Positions 1 through 9,155 of a stretch of DNA of 64,000 nucleotides are shown here, piece by piece. The position numbers and the translations under genes were made by a program. This DNA is from Eleginops maclovinus. Its lineage: Eukaryota > Chordata > Actinopteri > Perciformes > Eleginopidae. The notes under the pieces are model-generated. The model saw nothing but the letters and a program-made list of their open reading frames with translations, was not told the DNA's origin and did not search any database. Position 1 is the first letter of the stretch. Each line of letters begins with the position of its first letter. The stretch is from NCBI RefSeq assembly GCF_036324505.1, contig NC_086360.1, positions 17,087,293 to 17,151,292 of the forward strand, written 5' to 3'.

Positions 1-123
1 AAGAACCTAAGCGGAGAGCAGACAGCGGCACTAAACAGAAGAATACAGCAGCTTCAAAAGGTTAAATATCCCAATGACATTATCAGATTACTTTTGACAC
101 TGTAAAACTAAATACAGAGACTA

Positions 124-129
124 TTTATT
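124..129 (-). promoter_or_regulatory. Possible poly(A) signal of the minus-strand gene
   Basis: This is a canonical AATAAA on the minus strand about 320 bases beyond the candidate stop codon at 451-453. Its position would fit a 3' UTR of ordinary length. The hexamer is frequent by chance in this AT-rich DNA, so it only supports the gene model and cannot stand alone. Confidence 0.25.
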
Positions 130-450
130 TCAAAACGATTCTGACACAATTGAAACAGAGGTTGAAAGTCCCACAGCAGACTAAGAACAGACTGTGGACC
201 GGTACTTTGAGAGGTGCTAGTTTGCATTTGGGGCCTTGTCGAGGTGCCCTTTAGCAAGGCACAGGCCCCGGGTGCTGCTTAATAGCTCCCTAACCTGTCT
301 TTATACTACCATGGGTTATGCAGAGACTAAATGTCACTGTATGCGCCGCGTTGTGCACATGCACCTGTCGGACGACTAAAGATGTATTCCTTACTCCCTT
401 TCCATATTTGCCGTCCAATGTAAAGGACAATGGGATGTTTAAACTTGTCA

Positions 451-638
451 TTAAACTTTTCTTTCAGTCTGCTTAAACTCATAATCATGAATCCTGTTTG
501 TTTTATAGGCAAAGGAAAGGGAACAAAGGACTGCGAGATGGACGTGCATCTTGAGTTGTTGACCGTGGAGTTTAAGGTGGAGCTGGAGAAATGGCAGTGT
601 GCGTCTGAAGCTCATCATCTCCTTCTCCCACAGCAGCA
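451..638 (-). CDS. Candidate terminal coding exon of an unidentified minus-strand gene
   Basis: On the minus strand a pyrimidine-rich run ending in AG (639-640) precedes a frame that stays open to a stop at 451-453. The preceding candidate exon (920-981) ends with one leftover base, and this exon supplies the two bases needed to enter the open frame. The frame starts LLWEKEMMSFRR and then becomes rich in H and L. The first part looks more protein-like than the last 20 or so residues, so the real end or a further splice may lie inside. The acceptor is GAG, a less common type. A minus-strand AATAAA at 124-129 could be the poly(A) signal. I do not recognise the product. The plus strand of the same stretch is also open (430-645), which weakens the call. 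Confidence 0.33.
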
Positions 639-919
639 CTCATAAAAGAAAGATTGGCAGCCAGGCTTACTTTCTTATTTACAGTTTGACATACTCAAAA
701 ACCAGGCCTGGTTAGATTTCAGTCCAAGGTTTAAGTTTGACAATTTATTTAACCGACAAACAAAAATAAATGCTACTTTTCTTACGTTCCTCACTGCCTC
801 CCCTCATTACTGCTGATGGTAAATATGCAGATAGTTGAATATTTGATTTGTTTCTCCCATTCAAGTCACAAAGACAGTAGCCTAGTGAGAAAGAAAACTA
901 TAGTTTTCAAATATATTAC

Positions 920-981
920 CTGGCTTTGAAACTTCAGTTATGTATTGGTTTATGCTAAAGTCTTGGAGGAAGCTTCTCCTG
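920..981 (-). CDS. Candidate 62-nt internal exon of the minus-strand gene
   Basis: On the minus strand a long T-rich tract ends in TTTTTGCAG immediately before position 981, an excellent acceptor. The segment ends CCAG at 920, followed by GTAATA, a good donor. Only one of its three frames is open. It encodes about 20 residues containing SFLQDFSINQYITEV. That frame requires two bases from the previous exon, which is what the candidate exon at 3120-3166 leaves over. Phase agreement across the two junctions is the main support. The product is not recognised. The 2.1-kb intron between these two exons contains the young Tc1 transposon. Confidence 0.48.
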
Positions 982-1204
982 CTGCAAAAATGAATAAATA
1001 AGAAAAAAACAAGTCTTTGTAGTTAAAGAAATGTAGTTGTATTGCCACTAAATATAATACTCAGCATTTTGCCATTCTTACAGAAGCAGAAGAGGAAACT
1101 AACATTCACACATGTTAACACAACATTGGCGAAATGTAGTAGGCATCACAGTCATTTCAAAAACAGTATTCAGTGAAACTGTGTCAGTAGGACTGTCCCA
1201 TATA

Positions 1205-1366
1205 CAGTGGGGCAAAAAAGTATTTAGTCAGCCACCAATTGTGCAAGTTCTCCCATTTAAAAAGATGAGAGAGGCCTGTAATTTTTATCATAGGTATACC
1301 TCAACTATGAGAGACAAAATGAGAAAAAAAATCCAGGAAATCACATTGTAGGATTTTTAATGAATT
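1205..1366 (+). repeat. Left terminal inverted repeat of the Tc1 element
   Basis: This 162-bp end is matched exactly by the complement of 2646-2807. It contains the outer direct-repeat motif (AAAAAAGTATTTAGTCA near 1213-1229), expected to be a transposase-binding site. Identity ends at 1366, after which the two ends diverge. Confidence 0.93.
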
Positions 1367-1419
1367 TATTTTCAAATTGTTGTGGAAAATAAGTATTTGG
1401 TCAATAACAAAAGTTCATC

Positions 1420-2442
1420 TCAATACTTTGTTATATACCCTTTGTTGGCAATGACAGAGGTCAAACGTTTTCTGTAAGTCTTCACAAGGTTTTCACACAC
1501 TGTTGCTGGTATTTTGGCCCATTCCTCCATGCAGATCTCCTCTAAAGCAGTGATGTTTTGGGGCTGTCGCTGGGCAACACAGACTTTCAACTCCCTCCAA
1601 AGATTTTCTATGGGGTTGAGATCTGGAGACTGGCTAGGCCACTCCAGGACCTTGAAATGCTTCTTACGAAGCCACTCCTTCATTGCCCTGGCGTTGTGTT
1701 TGGGATCATTGTCATGCTGAAAGACCCAGCCACGCTTCATCTTCAGTGCCCTTGCTGATGGAAAGAGGTTTTCACTCAAAATCTCACGATACATGGCCCC
1801 ATTCATTCTTTCCTTTACACGGATCAGTCATCCTGGTCCCTTTGCAGAAAAACAGCCCCAAAGCATGATGTTTCCACCCCCATGCTTCACAGTAGGTATG
1901 ATGTTCTTTGGATGCAACTCTGCATTCTTTCTCCTCCAAACACGACGAGTTGAGTTTTTACCAAAAAGTTCTATTTTGGTTTCATCTGACCATATGACAT
2001 TCTCCCAATCCTCTTCTGGATCATCCAAATGCCCTCTAGCAAACTTCAGACGGGCCTGGACATGTACTGGCTTAAGCAGGGGGACACGTCTGGAACTGCA
2101 GGATTGAAGTCCCTGGTGGCGTAGTGTGTTACTGATGGTAGCCTCTGTTACTTTGGTCCCAGCTCTCTGCAGGTCATTCACTAGGTCCCCCCGTGTGGTT
2201 CTGGGATTTTTGCTCACCGTTCTTGTGATCATTTTGACCCCACGGGGTGAGATCTTGCGTGGAGCCCCAGATCGAGGGAGATTAGCAGTGGTCTTGTATG
2301 TCTTCCATTTTCTAATAATTGCTCCCACAGTTGATTTCTTCACACCAAGCTGCTTACCTATTGCAGATTCAGTTTTCCCAGCCTGGTGCAGGTCTACAAT
2401 TTTGTCTCTGGTCTCCTTTGACAGCTCTTTAGTCTTGGCCAT
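1420..2442 (-). pseudogene. Tc1 transposase, full-length frame broken by one in-frame stop
   Basis: Reading from ATG at 2442 the frame spans 340 codons plus a terminal stop, the usual Tc1 length. It is interrupted once, at codon 205 (1828-1830), by TGA. The reading frame is the same before and after, so there is no frameshift. An N-terminal paired-like helix-turn-helix region (about residues 8-48, with [14 protein letters not shown]) is followed by a GRPR-like segment (SGAPRKIS) and a second DNA-binding helix set. The catalytic triad is intact: D153 in WSDET, D244 in HDNDPKH and E279 in NPIENLW, with 90 and 34 residues between them (DD34E). The stop falls between the first and second catalytic aspartates, so the encoded protein would lack two of three metal ligands. 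CGA to TGA, a CpG transition, is the simplest origin. Confidence 0.93.
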
Positions 2443-2645
2443 AGTGGAGTTTGGAGTATGACTGTTTGAGGTTGTGGACAGGTGTCTTTTATACTGATAA
2501 TGAGTTCAAAAAGGTGCCATTAATACAGGTAACGAGTGGAGGACAGAGGAGCCTCTTAAAGAAGAAGTTACAGGTCTGTGAGAGCCAGAAATCTTGCTTG
2601 TTTGTAGGTGACCAAATACTTATTTTACCGAGGAATTTATCAATT

Positions 2646-2807
2646 AATTCATTAAAAATCCTACAATGTGATTTCCTGGATTTTTTTTCTCATTTTGTCT
2701 CTCATAGTTGAGGTATACCTATGATAAAAATTACAGGCCTCTCTCATCTTTTTAAATGGGAGAACTTGCACAATTGGTGGCTGACTAAATACTTTTTTGC
2801 CCCACTG
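2646..2807 (-). repeat. Right terminal inverted repeat of the Tc1 element
   Basis: This is the exact reverse complement of 1205-1366, including the eight-base A/T run that would be the first place to drift. It lies upstream of the transposase start codon at 2442, with about 200 bp of untranslated sequence in between. Confidence 0.93.
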
Positions 2808-2809
2808 TA

Positions 2810-3119
2810 TGATGAAAAATTTAAATGTTATTGTATGTTACCAAACCAGCATATTCACACTGAACGTATGAATGGCAAAAAACCCTCAATCTTTCCAGTC
2901 CCAGGATAATACTATTCAGGACAAAATATACTACACACACAACTGACTCTCTGCAGTCTCCTTATCCTCCTTCAGTTGGTCCAATACTTAATCGCCTGTG
3001 AAGAATCGTTGAAATACAGGAGGAGACTTTTTTTCCGTTGAGGTCAAAGAACTGACCTTATTATTAGTATTAGTATCAGAAGTATTAGCATTGGTCTTAG
3101 ATGAAGCCCTCACTCTTAC
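2810..3119. other. Intronic or intergenic DNA, nothing recognised
   Basis: This is unique-looking AT-rich sequence between the Tc1 element and the candidate exon at 3120-3166. A short imperfect ATTAGTATTAGTA run lies near 3061-3090. No gene or transposon is seen. Confidence 0.4.
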
Positions 3120-3166
3120 CTGACGACTGCAGCCATCTCCTTCTCCAGTCTTTGAATACGCTCCAG
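3120..3166 (-). CDS. Candidate 47-nt coiled-coil exon of the minus-strand gene
   Basis: On the minus strand GGTTTTCTTCACAG precedes position 3166 (strong acceptor) and the segment ends CAG at 3120, followed by GTAAGA (near-consensus donor). The frame that joins in phase to the next candidate exon (920-981) reads LERIQRLEKEMAAVV, a heptad-like coiled-coil pattern. The other two frames hit stops after the downstream join. Coiled-coil exons of this size are common in centrosomal and cytoskeletal proteins, but the pattern is too generic to name a family. Where the gene begins is unknown. The CpG block at 4.3-4.6 kb is one candidate, or the gene may continue further upstream on this strand. Confidence 0.52.
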
Positions 3167-4220
3167 CTGTGAAGAAAACCATCAATGCTTTTCAATACTG
3201 ACATAACATAACTATTTTCTGCAACAATTAGTCGAACAGAAGGAAACTAATTGGCTAATTCAACTGTCTTGATAACAGATTATTCAAGGAAATGTGATCA
3301 ACCAAGAACATAATCAGCAGATCAGAGGATAAGGACACAAATTGTTTATTGCAGCCCTACTTTTAGAGACATCATTTTAAGATAAAAATTGATGCCACAT
3401 TGAATTAAACACTAATCCAAGCAAAAGTTTAATTTGAGCACTTAATCCGCTAGTCAAGATTTAAGACACAATTCCCATAGGTTTAAGTTCAAAACAACAG
3501 ACAGATGTTTTGAACCTGCAAGAAGAAATGCGTCAATAGCATTGGCATTGGCATTTTTTTCTCAGATCTTCAAAGTTGCAGTTTCAGGTCAGACATATTC
3601 CTTTGCATGCATACTCAAAACGAAAGCAGGACTTTCTGACCTAGAAGTGACATCCTGTTAGACACTGCAATGTAAGAAATGTCACTGCAGTTTTTTCGAG
3701 AGCTCCTCAACAACTGCAGAAAGGACATTTTGCTACATATGGGCAACAACAGGGATTTCCTGTTAAAGCTTGTTGTTGTATAACACAGGAATATAAGAGT
3801 ACATTGAAGTTCTTTCTGTGCACTCACACACAAATCTCTTTGTGCATGCTCTCAAATCTTGACTTGCTTGGATAATTTTGTGCAAACTCAAATGTTATTA
3901 AAAAAAGTCATAGTATAGTATGTTAAAAAATATAAATAAAACTATATGTTATGTCTATATGTAAACAATAAGGCATGCACGAAAGTTAAAATAAACCATT
4001 AAATTAACTTGTTATGAAATTAAAATGAATCATCAGAGCACAGCTGCGTATTGACAGTGTTATTTTGTGTTTGTGTGCTGCTTAAGTAAAATAGAAGAAA
4101 TGCTTGAGTATCAGTAAATCAGGACATTTAAGACACAAGCCATTATGCTACAGTATGTCTCTTTAAGTGAAATACAGCAGAATAGTCTCTTTTGGCTTGA
4201 GGTGGCTGCTGTGTACTAGG
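3167..4220. other. AT-rich non-coding stretch upstream of the minus-strand exon
   Basis: No convincing exon is seen on either strand. A short protein-like plus-strand frame near 3678-3782 and a coiled-coil-like minus-strand stretch near 3690-3725 (VEELSKKLQ) both lack a donor of compatible phase. They are noted but not called. Confidence 0.35.
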
Positions 4221-4224
4221 CGGT

Positions 4225-4259
4225 GTTGCCTGCAGGCAGTCCTCTGTTGCCCAGGAAAC
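4225..4259. promoter_or_regulatory. Pair of RFX/X-box-like sites upstream of the CpG block
   Basis: At 4246-4259 GTTGCC and GGAAAC are separated by two bases, matching the X-box architecture bound by RFX factors with one mismatch in the second half-site. A second GTTGCC at 4225-4230 is followed four bases later by GGCAGT, a weaker, over-spaced palindrome. RFX sites typically lie close upstream of ciliary and centrosomal genes. Here they sit about 390 bp before the candidate start codon at 4649 and also upstream of the minus-strand coiled-coil gene, so they could serve either direction. Confidence 0.45.
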
Positions 4260-4261
4260 AC

Positions 4262-4648
4262 AGATGGTGGATGAAGGGTGCGCATACAAAAGACCCTAAA
4301 CCTGTGGCAGCAGCTGGAGACCGAGCCTAATGATTAATTCAGGTCTGTGCGGACCCACTCACTCAAAGACGTCTCTGTTCGCTCTAATACCTCCCATCCA
4401 TTTTCTTTGTCCCGGGGCTTCCGTCTCCCACTTTATCCTGTTTTCCCCGGACTGGTCTCTCGTCAGTGCGCAGCTGTTGTTGGCACACCTACATCTGCTT
4501 GTCTCGGCAGCCATGTAGACGAAGCTCAGCCACGGCTAGTGTTAGTCTGTAGCGTGTATAGGTCCGGGGGGCGAGCTGCCTCTCACTGCGAGCTAATCGC
4601 TGTACACACACGGCGTGGATTTGCTGTAACTGCCACCTGGCCCTCAGC
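4262..4648 (+). promoter_or_regulatory. CpG-rich promoter block and probable 5' UTR
   Basis: About 20 CpG dinucleotides fall within 4281-4615, against a strongly CpG-poor surround, which is typical of an unmethylated vertebrate promoter. The block ends at a candidate ATG (4649) in good context (CAGCATGG). No TATA box is obvious. No transcription start can be fixed from sequence alone. Confidence 0.55.
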
Positions 4649-4741
4649 ATGGAAGAGGAAGATGAAGGAGAAAAAGAAGAAGTGATCTTTTCGCACCGTG
4701 TGATGCTGCGGGACAGGTGCATGTGGAACCCGTCATCACTG
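4649..4741 (+). CDS. Candidate first coding exon of an unidentified plus-strand gene
   Basis: The ATG at 4649 has an A at -3 and a G at +4. The frame encodes 31 residues: an acidic, lysine-rich start (MEEEDEGEKEE) and then a basic/hydrophobic part (VIFSHRVMLRDRCMWNPSSL). It ends exactly at a codon boundary before GTAGGA (4742), a weak-to-moderate donor. An alternative donor, CAG followed by GTGCAT, lies at about 4716. Position at the 3' edge of the CpG block and the in-phase continuation at 5514 support it. I do not recognise the protein and give no symbol. Confidence 0.45.
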
Positions 4742-4742
4742 G

Positions 4743-5315
4743 TAGGAACAAAAAGACTCTACAGTTCCTGTTTCTCTGTTTTCACAGTTGATGTTTTATT
4801 ACGCTGTTTTAACTAGTTAAATCTGATTCATCTAATGTTAAATTAGATAAAAATGCACTCTGCAGAGGAGGGCCTGGTATGTCTCTCAACCTGTCTTCCT
4901 TGAAGGGTTTATGAATATTAGAATGTGATTATATATAGATCATACAATCTATTTCTGGTAGACAAATGCCAGATCAGAATGAAGATGTATGTAATGTCGG
5001 ACAATAAATTGCTGTAGGCAGTGCTACACTGGAATAGTCTCCATATTCTTTATCCCCAGAAGTAAAGTGTCTGTATGTCTATGCAGCCAATCTAAATGTA
5101 TTGTCTTTGCACTCCTAGCATACAAATAAATGTTTGTCACATTTACCATAAACCTAAGCTGTGGTCTCAGGTTATAAATGTTTCTAAAAATGTATATGTC
5201 TTCTAAAGGGCAACTTGGGCAATTTAACAAAAAATAAAATAAAAAGGAATGCGACAGCATATTAATGATTTAATGCAACATCAACTTATAGACATTTCTG
5301 ATTAGATAGATGGAC

Positions 5316-5320
<5 letters not shown>
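4743..5320. other. Intron 1 of the candidate plus-strand gene
   Basis: This is AT-rich unique DNA between the two candidate exons. It shows no open frame of interest and no recognised element apart from the LINE-like tail that follows at 5321. Confidence 0.35.

Positions 5321-5370
<50 letters not shown>
5321..5370 (+). repeat. (GATA)n microsatellite, about 12 units
   Basis: This is an uninterrupted tetranucleotide array, probably grown from the tail of the adjacent LINE relic. Confidence 0.97.
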
Positions 5371-5470
5371 ATGCCTTTATTGTTAGCAACAAATCCATTT
5401 TCCTTAGGCAATAAGATGGCCTACAAACAAACAATACAAAACATAGATAACAATAAACACCACAGTACAC
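5321..5470 (-). mobile_element. LINE 3' tail relic ending in a (GATA)n array
   Basis: Read on the minus strand, the stretch ends with AATAAAGGCATTC followed by a tetranucleotide (TCTA)n array at 5321-5370. Fish LINEs of the L2/RTE/CR1 type commonly end in an AATAAA-like motif and a short tandem tail. Only 3' UTR-like sequence remains and no coding part is seen. The relic ends about 45 bp before the acceptor of the candidate exon at 5514. Confidence 0.45.
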
Positions 5471-5513
5471 AAAAGTGTTTCACACACTTATTCAGTATAA
5501 TTTTATTTTGCAG

Positions 5514-5615
5514 GTAACCCGTGTTGTCGGTGTCACTGGATTCATCTACAGAGCTGCTGACATGTCACCGGTCAGGAAACCTGGAGGATCCACAAGGGAA
5601 CCAACATCAGGACAG
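5514..5615 (+). CDS. Candidate second coding exon of the plus-strand gene
   Basis: A T-rich tract ending TTTTATTTTGCAG (to 5513) is a strong acceptor. The 102-nt segment is open in phase 0, matching the end of the exon at 4741, and ends GGACAG before GTTATG, a weak donor. The 34 residues include RVVGVTGFIYRAADMSPV and a basic P/G/S/T-rich end. Codon choice looks coding (few rare codons, C/G-ending third bases). The continuation is not found: the next good acceptors (near 5868 and 6640) give immediate stops in this phase. The protein is not recognised. Confidence 0.42.
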
Positions 5616-6123
5616 GTTATGTGTACAGGCTTTATTATATTTTTATTCAGAAAACCTGAGGGAGGATAGCTCTTGATGACACACAATATCAGATGAAGAA
5701 TTGCATAGCATTAGTCAGTCAGTTAGATAACTGATACTTTGACTGTTTAAGCAGTGGGTGTACTTCAGTCAGGAACAATATAAGAAAAAAAATCCCTGGG
5801 GTATCTCAGGAGGACAGTTGCATTGTGTCCCACTTTTCTGCTGCTTTGTGTTGTGTATTCTTCTCTAGTTACACTGATGACAAAACAGACCTGGCTTGCT
5901 CTGGACCTTCACAAGCGACATGGCTCCGTGGCCCCTCTGCTGTGCTGCACACACACTGGTACAGGATCTGTCAGTAGATTTACACCGCTGTGACTTTTAT
6001 CCCCCTCATATTCACTTTACTCTGTGCCCTGTGACTTGTTATATGGGTCTAGATGAATAAAACTGCAGAGCCAATTTTCACAGACTCTTATCTTGACTTT
6101 TGCCCACATACTGGATGTTTCCC
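5616..6123. other. Probable intronic DNA
   Basis: No feature is supported. A pyrimidine-rich tract ending TTCTCTAG near 5868 looks like an acceptor but leads to a stop in the phase left by the exon at 5615. Confidence 0.35.
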
Positions 6124-6257
<134 letters not shown>

Positions 6258-7734
6258 AAGCCTCTGCTGGCTGAGAGTGCAGATAAATGAGGAGCAGATA
6301 GAACATGGGAGATTAGTTATGTGTTAAATCTCTGCCATATTTTCCGCAATATGCTGCTATCCTTTTTTTGAGGATTACAGTAAAGAGGGCCGGTACACTA
6401 ACCTGAAAGTGGAGACCATGATCAGATTTGGCTTAATCAGCTTTCAGATTGCTTCTCAACATTATGTAGGATTATCGTATAAAGGCAATGTTTGTTAGAC
6501 CAGGAGAAACATATGTCTTTGGTAGTCTTGTAAAAGAGTCCAGTCGGAATGTGTTTAAACTGTAAGGAATCAGGGAAAATTTAAATATATCTTCTGTATT
6601 TCATCCTTTAACAGCTGTCGTGTCATTTCTCCTGCAGTGACCGATGCATGGTGCCATCACTGATCTTTTGGTCCCTCAGAAGGAAAGGATCCGTGTCCTA
6701 GTGTTCCCCTACTGAGAGACGACTTCCGCAGCTTTTGTGTATCAGTGAAAAAGGCTTTGAAGAGCTAAAAATGCCACCAGTGCTTTGTAGTCACTGTCAG
6801 CATGATCAGATTTAGCAGGGGTGGTGTTTTGAGTCCAGAATAATTTGCTGCACTGTTCATTCCTGTTCCTTTCAAATGTGCCTATTTTCCGAGCTGTGAG
6901 TAATATTAATATAGCTTCATCCACCCCCACTCATGTTTTTATTTTTGGCTTGATAAAAAACATAGACACTGCAGCCACTGAACATCTCACATACTCTTTT
7001 TCTCTAAGCTGTCATGTGCAGTGACCTCTTTGCTTGTTTTTTCTTTATTCTGTCCACCACTTCTTATCTTCTCTTTGTATAAAAATCACGAGAAGAGGTG
7101 TTTTAACTTCTCACCAAAGCTGCTTCAGTGTGACAGTGACTCACATTTTGACAATATGTTCTTTGTTTGTCTTGATACATCCTTATTGTGTGTGATATCA
7201 GCTTCTATTTTTTGTACTGTATTCAGTGCATATTCTGCTTAATTCGACTGTAGCGCGTGGGTGTGTGTGTGTCTGCGTGAGTGCACGTGATTGTGTGCAT
7301 GTGCTCTATTTCTGTGCGTGTTTGTTCCTATGTGTGCATGTGTCAGTCTGATGAAACACGTTTGTAATGGGCCTGAAGCTACTAGCTGCTTTTTAGTGGT
7401 GTTCTATCTCTGCACAGACTTTAAAATGCCTGAAATTCTTCTTGAAGCACAATAGATGTAACGGACAAAGGATAAAAAAGTATTTACAAATGATTCTTGG
7501 CATTTGTTATGACATAGTTGCAGTACCAGCTAGGTGGGGGTGCTTGTGATTTAGATAATTGCAGGAATGTTGCTGGAAATTAATGGTGTGTAGTTTTCCA
7601 AATGGTGTCTGCTAGCATTAATTAAACTGTCCTGATGCCTACAGCCCCATCATCTGATACTCCAGCAAATTACAGCAAATGCTAATAATTATGTGCAAAT
7701 ACGTTTTTACCCATGTCTGGATTCTACTAACAAT
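6258..7734. other. Probable intronic DNA with a degenerate GT-rich patch
   Basis: No exon or transposon is recognised. A decayed GT-rich stretch lies at about 7258-7345. Confidence 0.35.
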
Positions 7735-8721
7735 ATCTGACTAATATCTAACAATACTAATGTCTTCTAACAGTTGGGTGATTACTAACATGTACTCTGA
7801 ATGCTCATGGCTGGCCTTGTTCTTCCTAACTCACTGACTAACCCTCTGCTTTATGCCCGCAGTCCGATGCACACACTCCTCTCTCACGATCCTGCAATCC
7901 TTCTTCTTGAAATCCGATACATTATTAAAGGGGAAAATCAATTAAAACTGTTAAAGTGAGCATGTCAAGAAGGGTTTCAGGGCTTGGGAAGGGAAATGTT
8001 ATTAACAAGTAGATGCAAAGAGGAGCAGAAACAGCTGCGGATATCTAACTGGGTTGACCACATACTTTAGAAGATTATTCACAACACTGATAATGATCTG
8101 ATTTCCAAAAACACATCATCACACTCCACAGGCTAAATTCACATCTGTTGAGACTGTCTGTGTGCTGTGTGGTCAACCCTCGCAGGTGAGTGCCTGCATT
8201 GCTTTTACCACAGTCCTAGAAAACCTCATACTAAGTTATTATGGTGTTGATACTAACAGTGGTGAGGTGATAAAGGCCCACCTGTTGCTCCTACTAACAT
8301 CTGTGTTACTTCTCACCAATAATTCTCTCTAGTCTGTAATCCAATGACTCCCTCTTTTTGTTAATCTTTATATTAAAGCATGCCTCATGGTGACTCAAGT
8401 GATTTCTACTAATTAATTTTACACAGAACATTTTATTCAAAACATTACTGAGTGCCATGACTGTATGCTTTTTAGCAATGGGAGCTATATAATTCTAACC
8501 GTGACGATTACATGCACTGCAGACATCCTTATAAACACAAGCTACTAACCTCTCCTAAAGTTATATTAACAGGTACTAACCAAAGAGCTTTCATTAGCTC
8601 TCTGCAAACTAACATACTAACCCACTAATAAACTAATAACCTAACAAAAACTAACTAAAATCACTTAATTAGTGAAGCGCCCTGATTTTGAGGAGTTGCA
8701 TCACTTATTGAATATACTAAC
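7735..8721 (+). repeat. Dispersed cluster of TACTAAC/CTAAC motifs
   Basis: Exact TACTAAC occurs at 7735, 7783, 8251, 8292, 8543, 8574, 8615 and 8715, with additional CTAAC and TACTAA(T/G) variants between. Elsewhere in the window I do not see comparable density. The spacing is irregular (31-468 bp), so this is not a simple tandem array. A decayed minisatellite or a base-composition oddity is possible. TACTAAC is also the perfect branch-point match to U2 snRNA. Confidence 0.6.
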
Positions 8722-8776
8722 AGAATTAAGTTTTAAAAAGTTGAATGCGCCTGTCTGTGTGTGTGAGAGAGAAATA

Positions 8777-8779
<3 letters not shown>

Positions 8780-8871
<92 letters not shown>
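8780..8871 (+). repeat. (TG)46 microsatellite
   Basis: This is an uninterrupted 92-bp TG array about 60 bp beyond the last TACTAAC motif. Confidence 0.98.
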
Positions 8872-8872
<1 letters not shown>

Positions 8873-9155
8873 CTCTTAAACACTTAACCATACCAATGCA
8901 TATTATCTTTGTACTGCAGTTAAATGTATCCTCAGTTACTCTTTTCACCGTGCACCGGAATACTCAAAAAACACACCTTGAACCTCTATGTTAATTTCAA
9001 TGTGCACACCTATTTTTGTACTTGACTCTCTACCAGTCATCTCAGCTGTCTTTTTTTGTAATAAAAAATGTTCACAGATATATATATATACCTTTAATTG
9101 TATTGTCTTTTTTCTAAACCACTTACATGAAAGTTGTTACAGGAAAATTCCTAAG
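8872..9155. other. AT-rich non-coding DNA
   Basis: A short (TA)n run lies near 9077-9090. Nothing else is recognised. Confidence 0.35.

Larger units (their letters stand above)
1205..2807 (-). mobile_element. Tc1/mariner transposon (Tc1, DD34E), full length, 1603 bp
   Basis: The element starts CAGTGGGG and ends CCCCACTG, flanked by TA at 1203-1204 and 2808-2809, the standard Tc1/mariner target duplication. The outer 162 bp at each end (1205-1366 and 2646-2807) are exact reverse complements as I read them. Each end also carries a second, inner copy of the subterminal motif (AAGTATTTGGTCA at 1391-1403, its complement at 2609-2621). This echoes the outer AAGTATTTAGTCA and gives the IR/DR layout known from fish Tc1 elements. 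The single transposase gene runs on the minus strand (1420-2442). Identical ends indicate recent insertion. The element lies in a candidate intron of the minus-strand gene. Confidence 0.95.

Noticed and set aside
1..60. Open plus-strand stretch (KNLSGEQTAALNRRIQQLQK) before a GTTAAA donor
   Set aside because: It is coiled-coil-like but cut by the window edge, with a weak donor and no in-phase partner. The minus-strand gene model already occupies the neighbouring DNA.
430..645. Plus-strand frame of 71 codons
   Set aside because: It overlaps the minus-strand candidate exon, which has phase support from two upstream exons. The plus frame has no partner exon.
3678..3782. Short protein-like plus-strand frame starting MSLQFFRELLNN
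   Set aside because: It has only 34 codons, no promoter or splice context, and a stop within the same segment.
5321..5370. Regular short repeats that might suggest an array such as CRISPR
   Set aside because: It is a plain (GATA)n microsatellite with no spacers, in a vertebrate genome.
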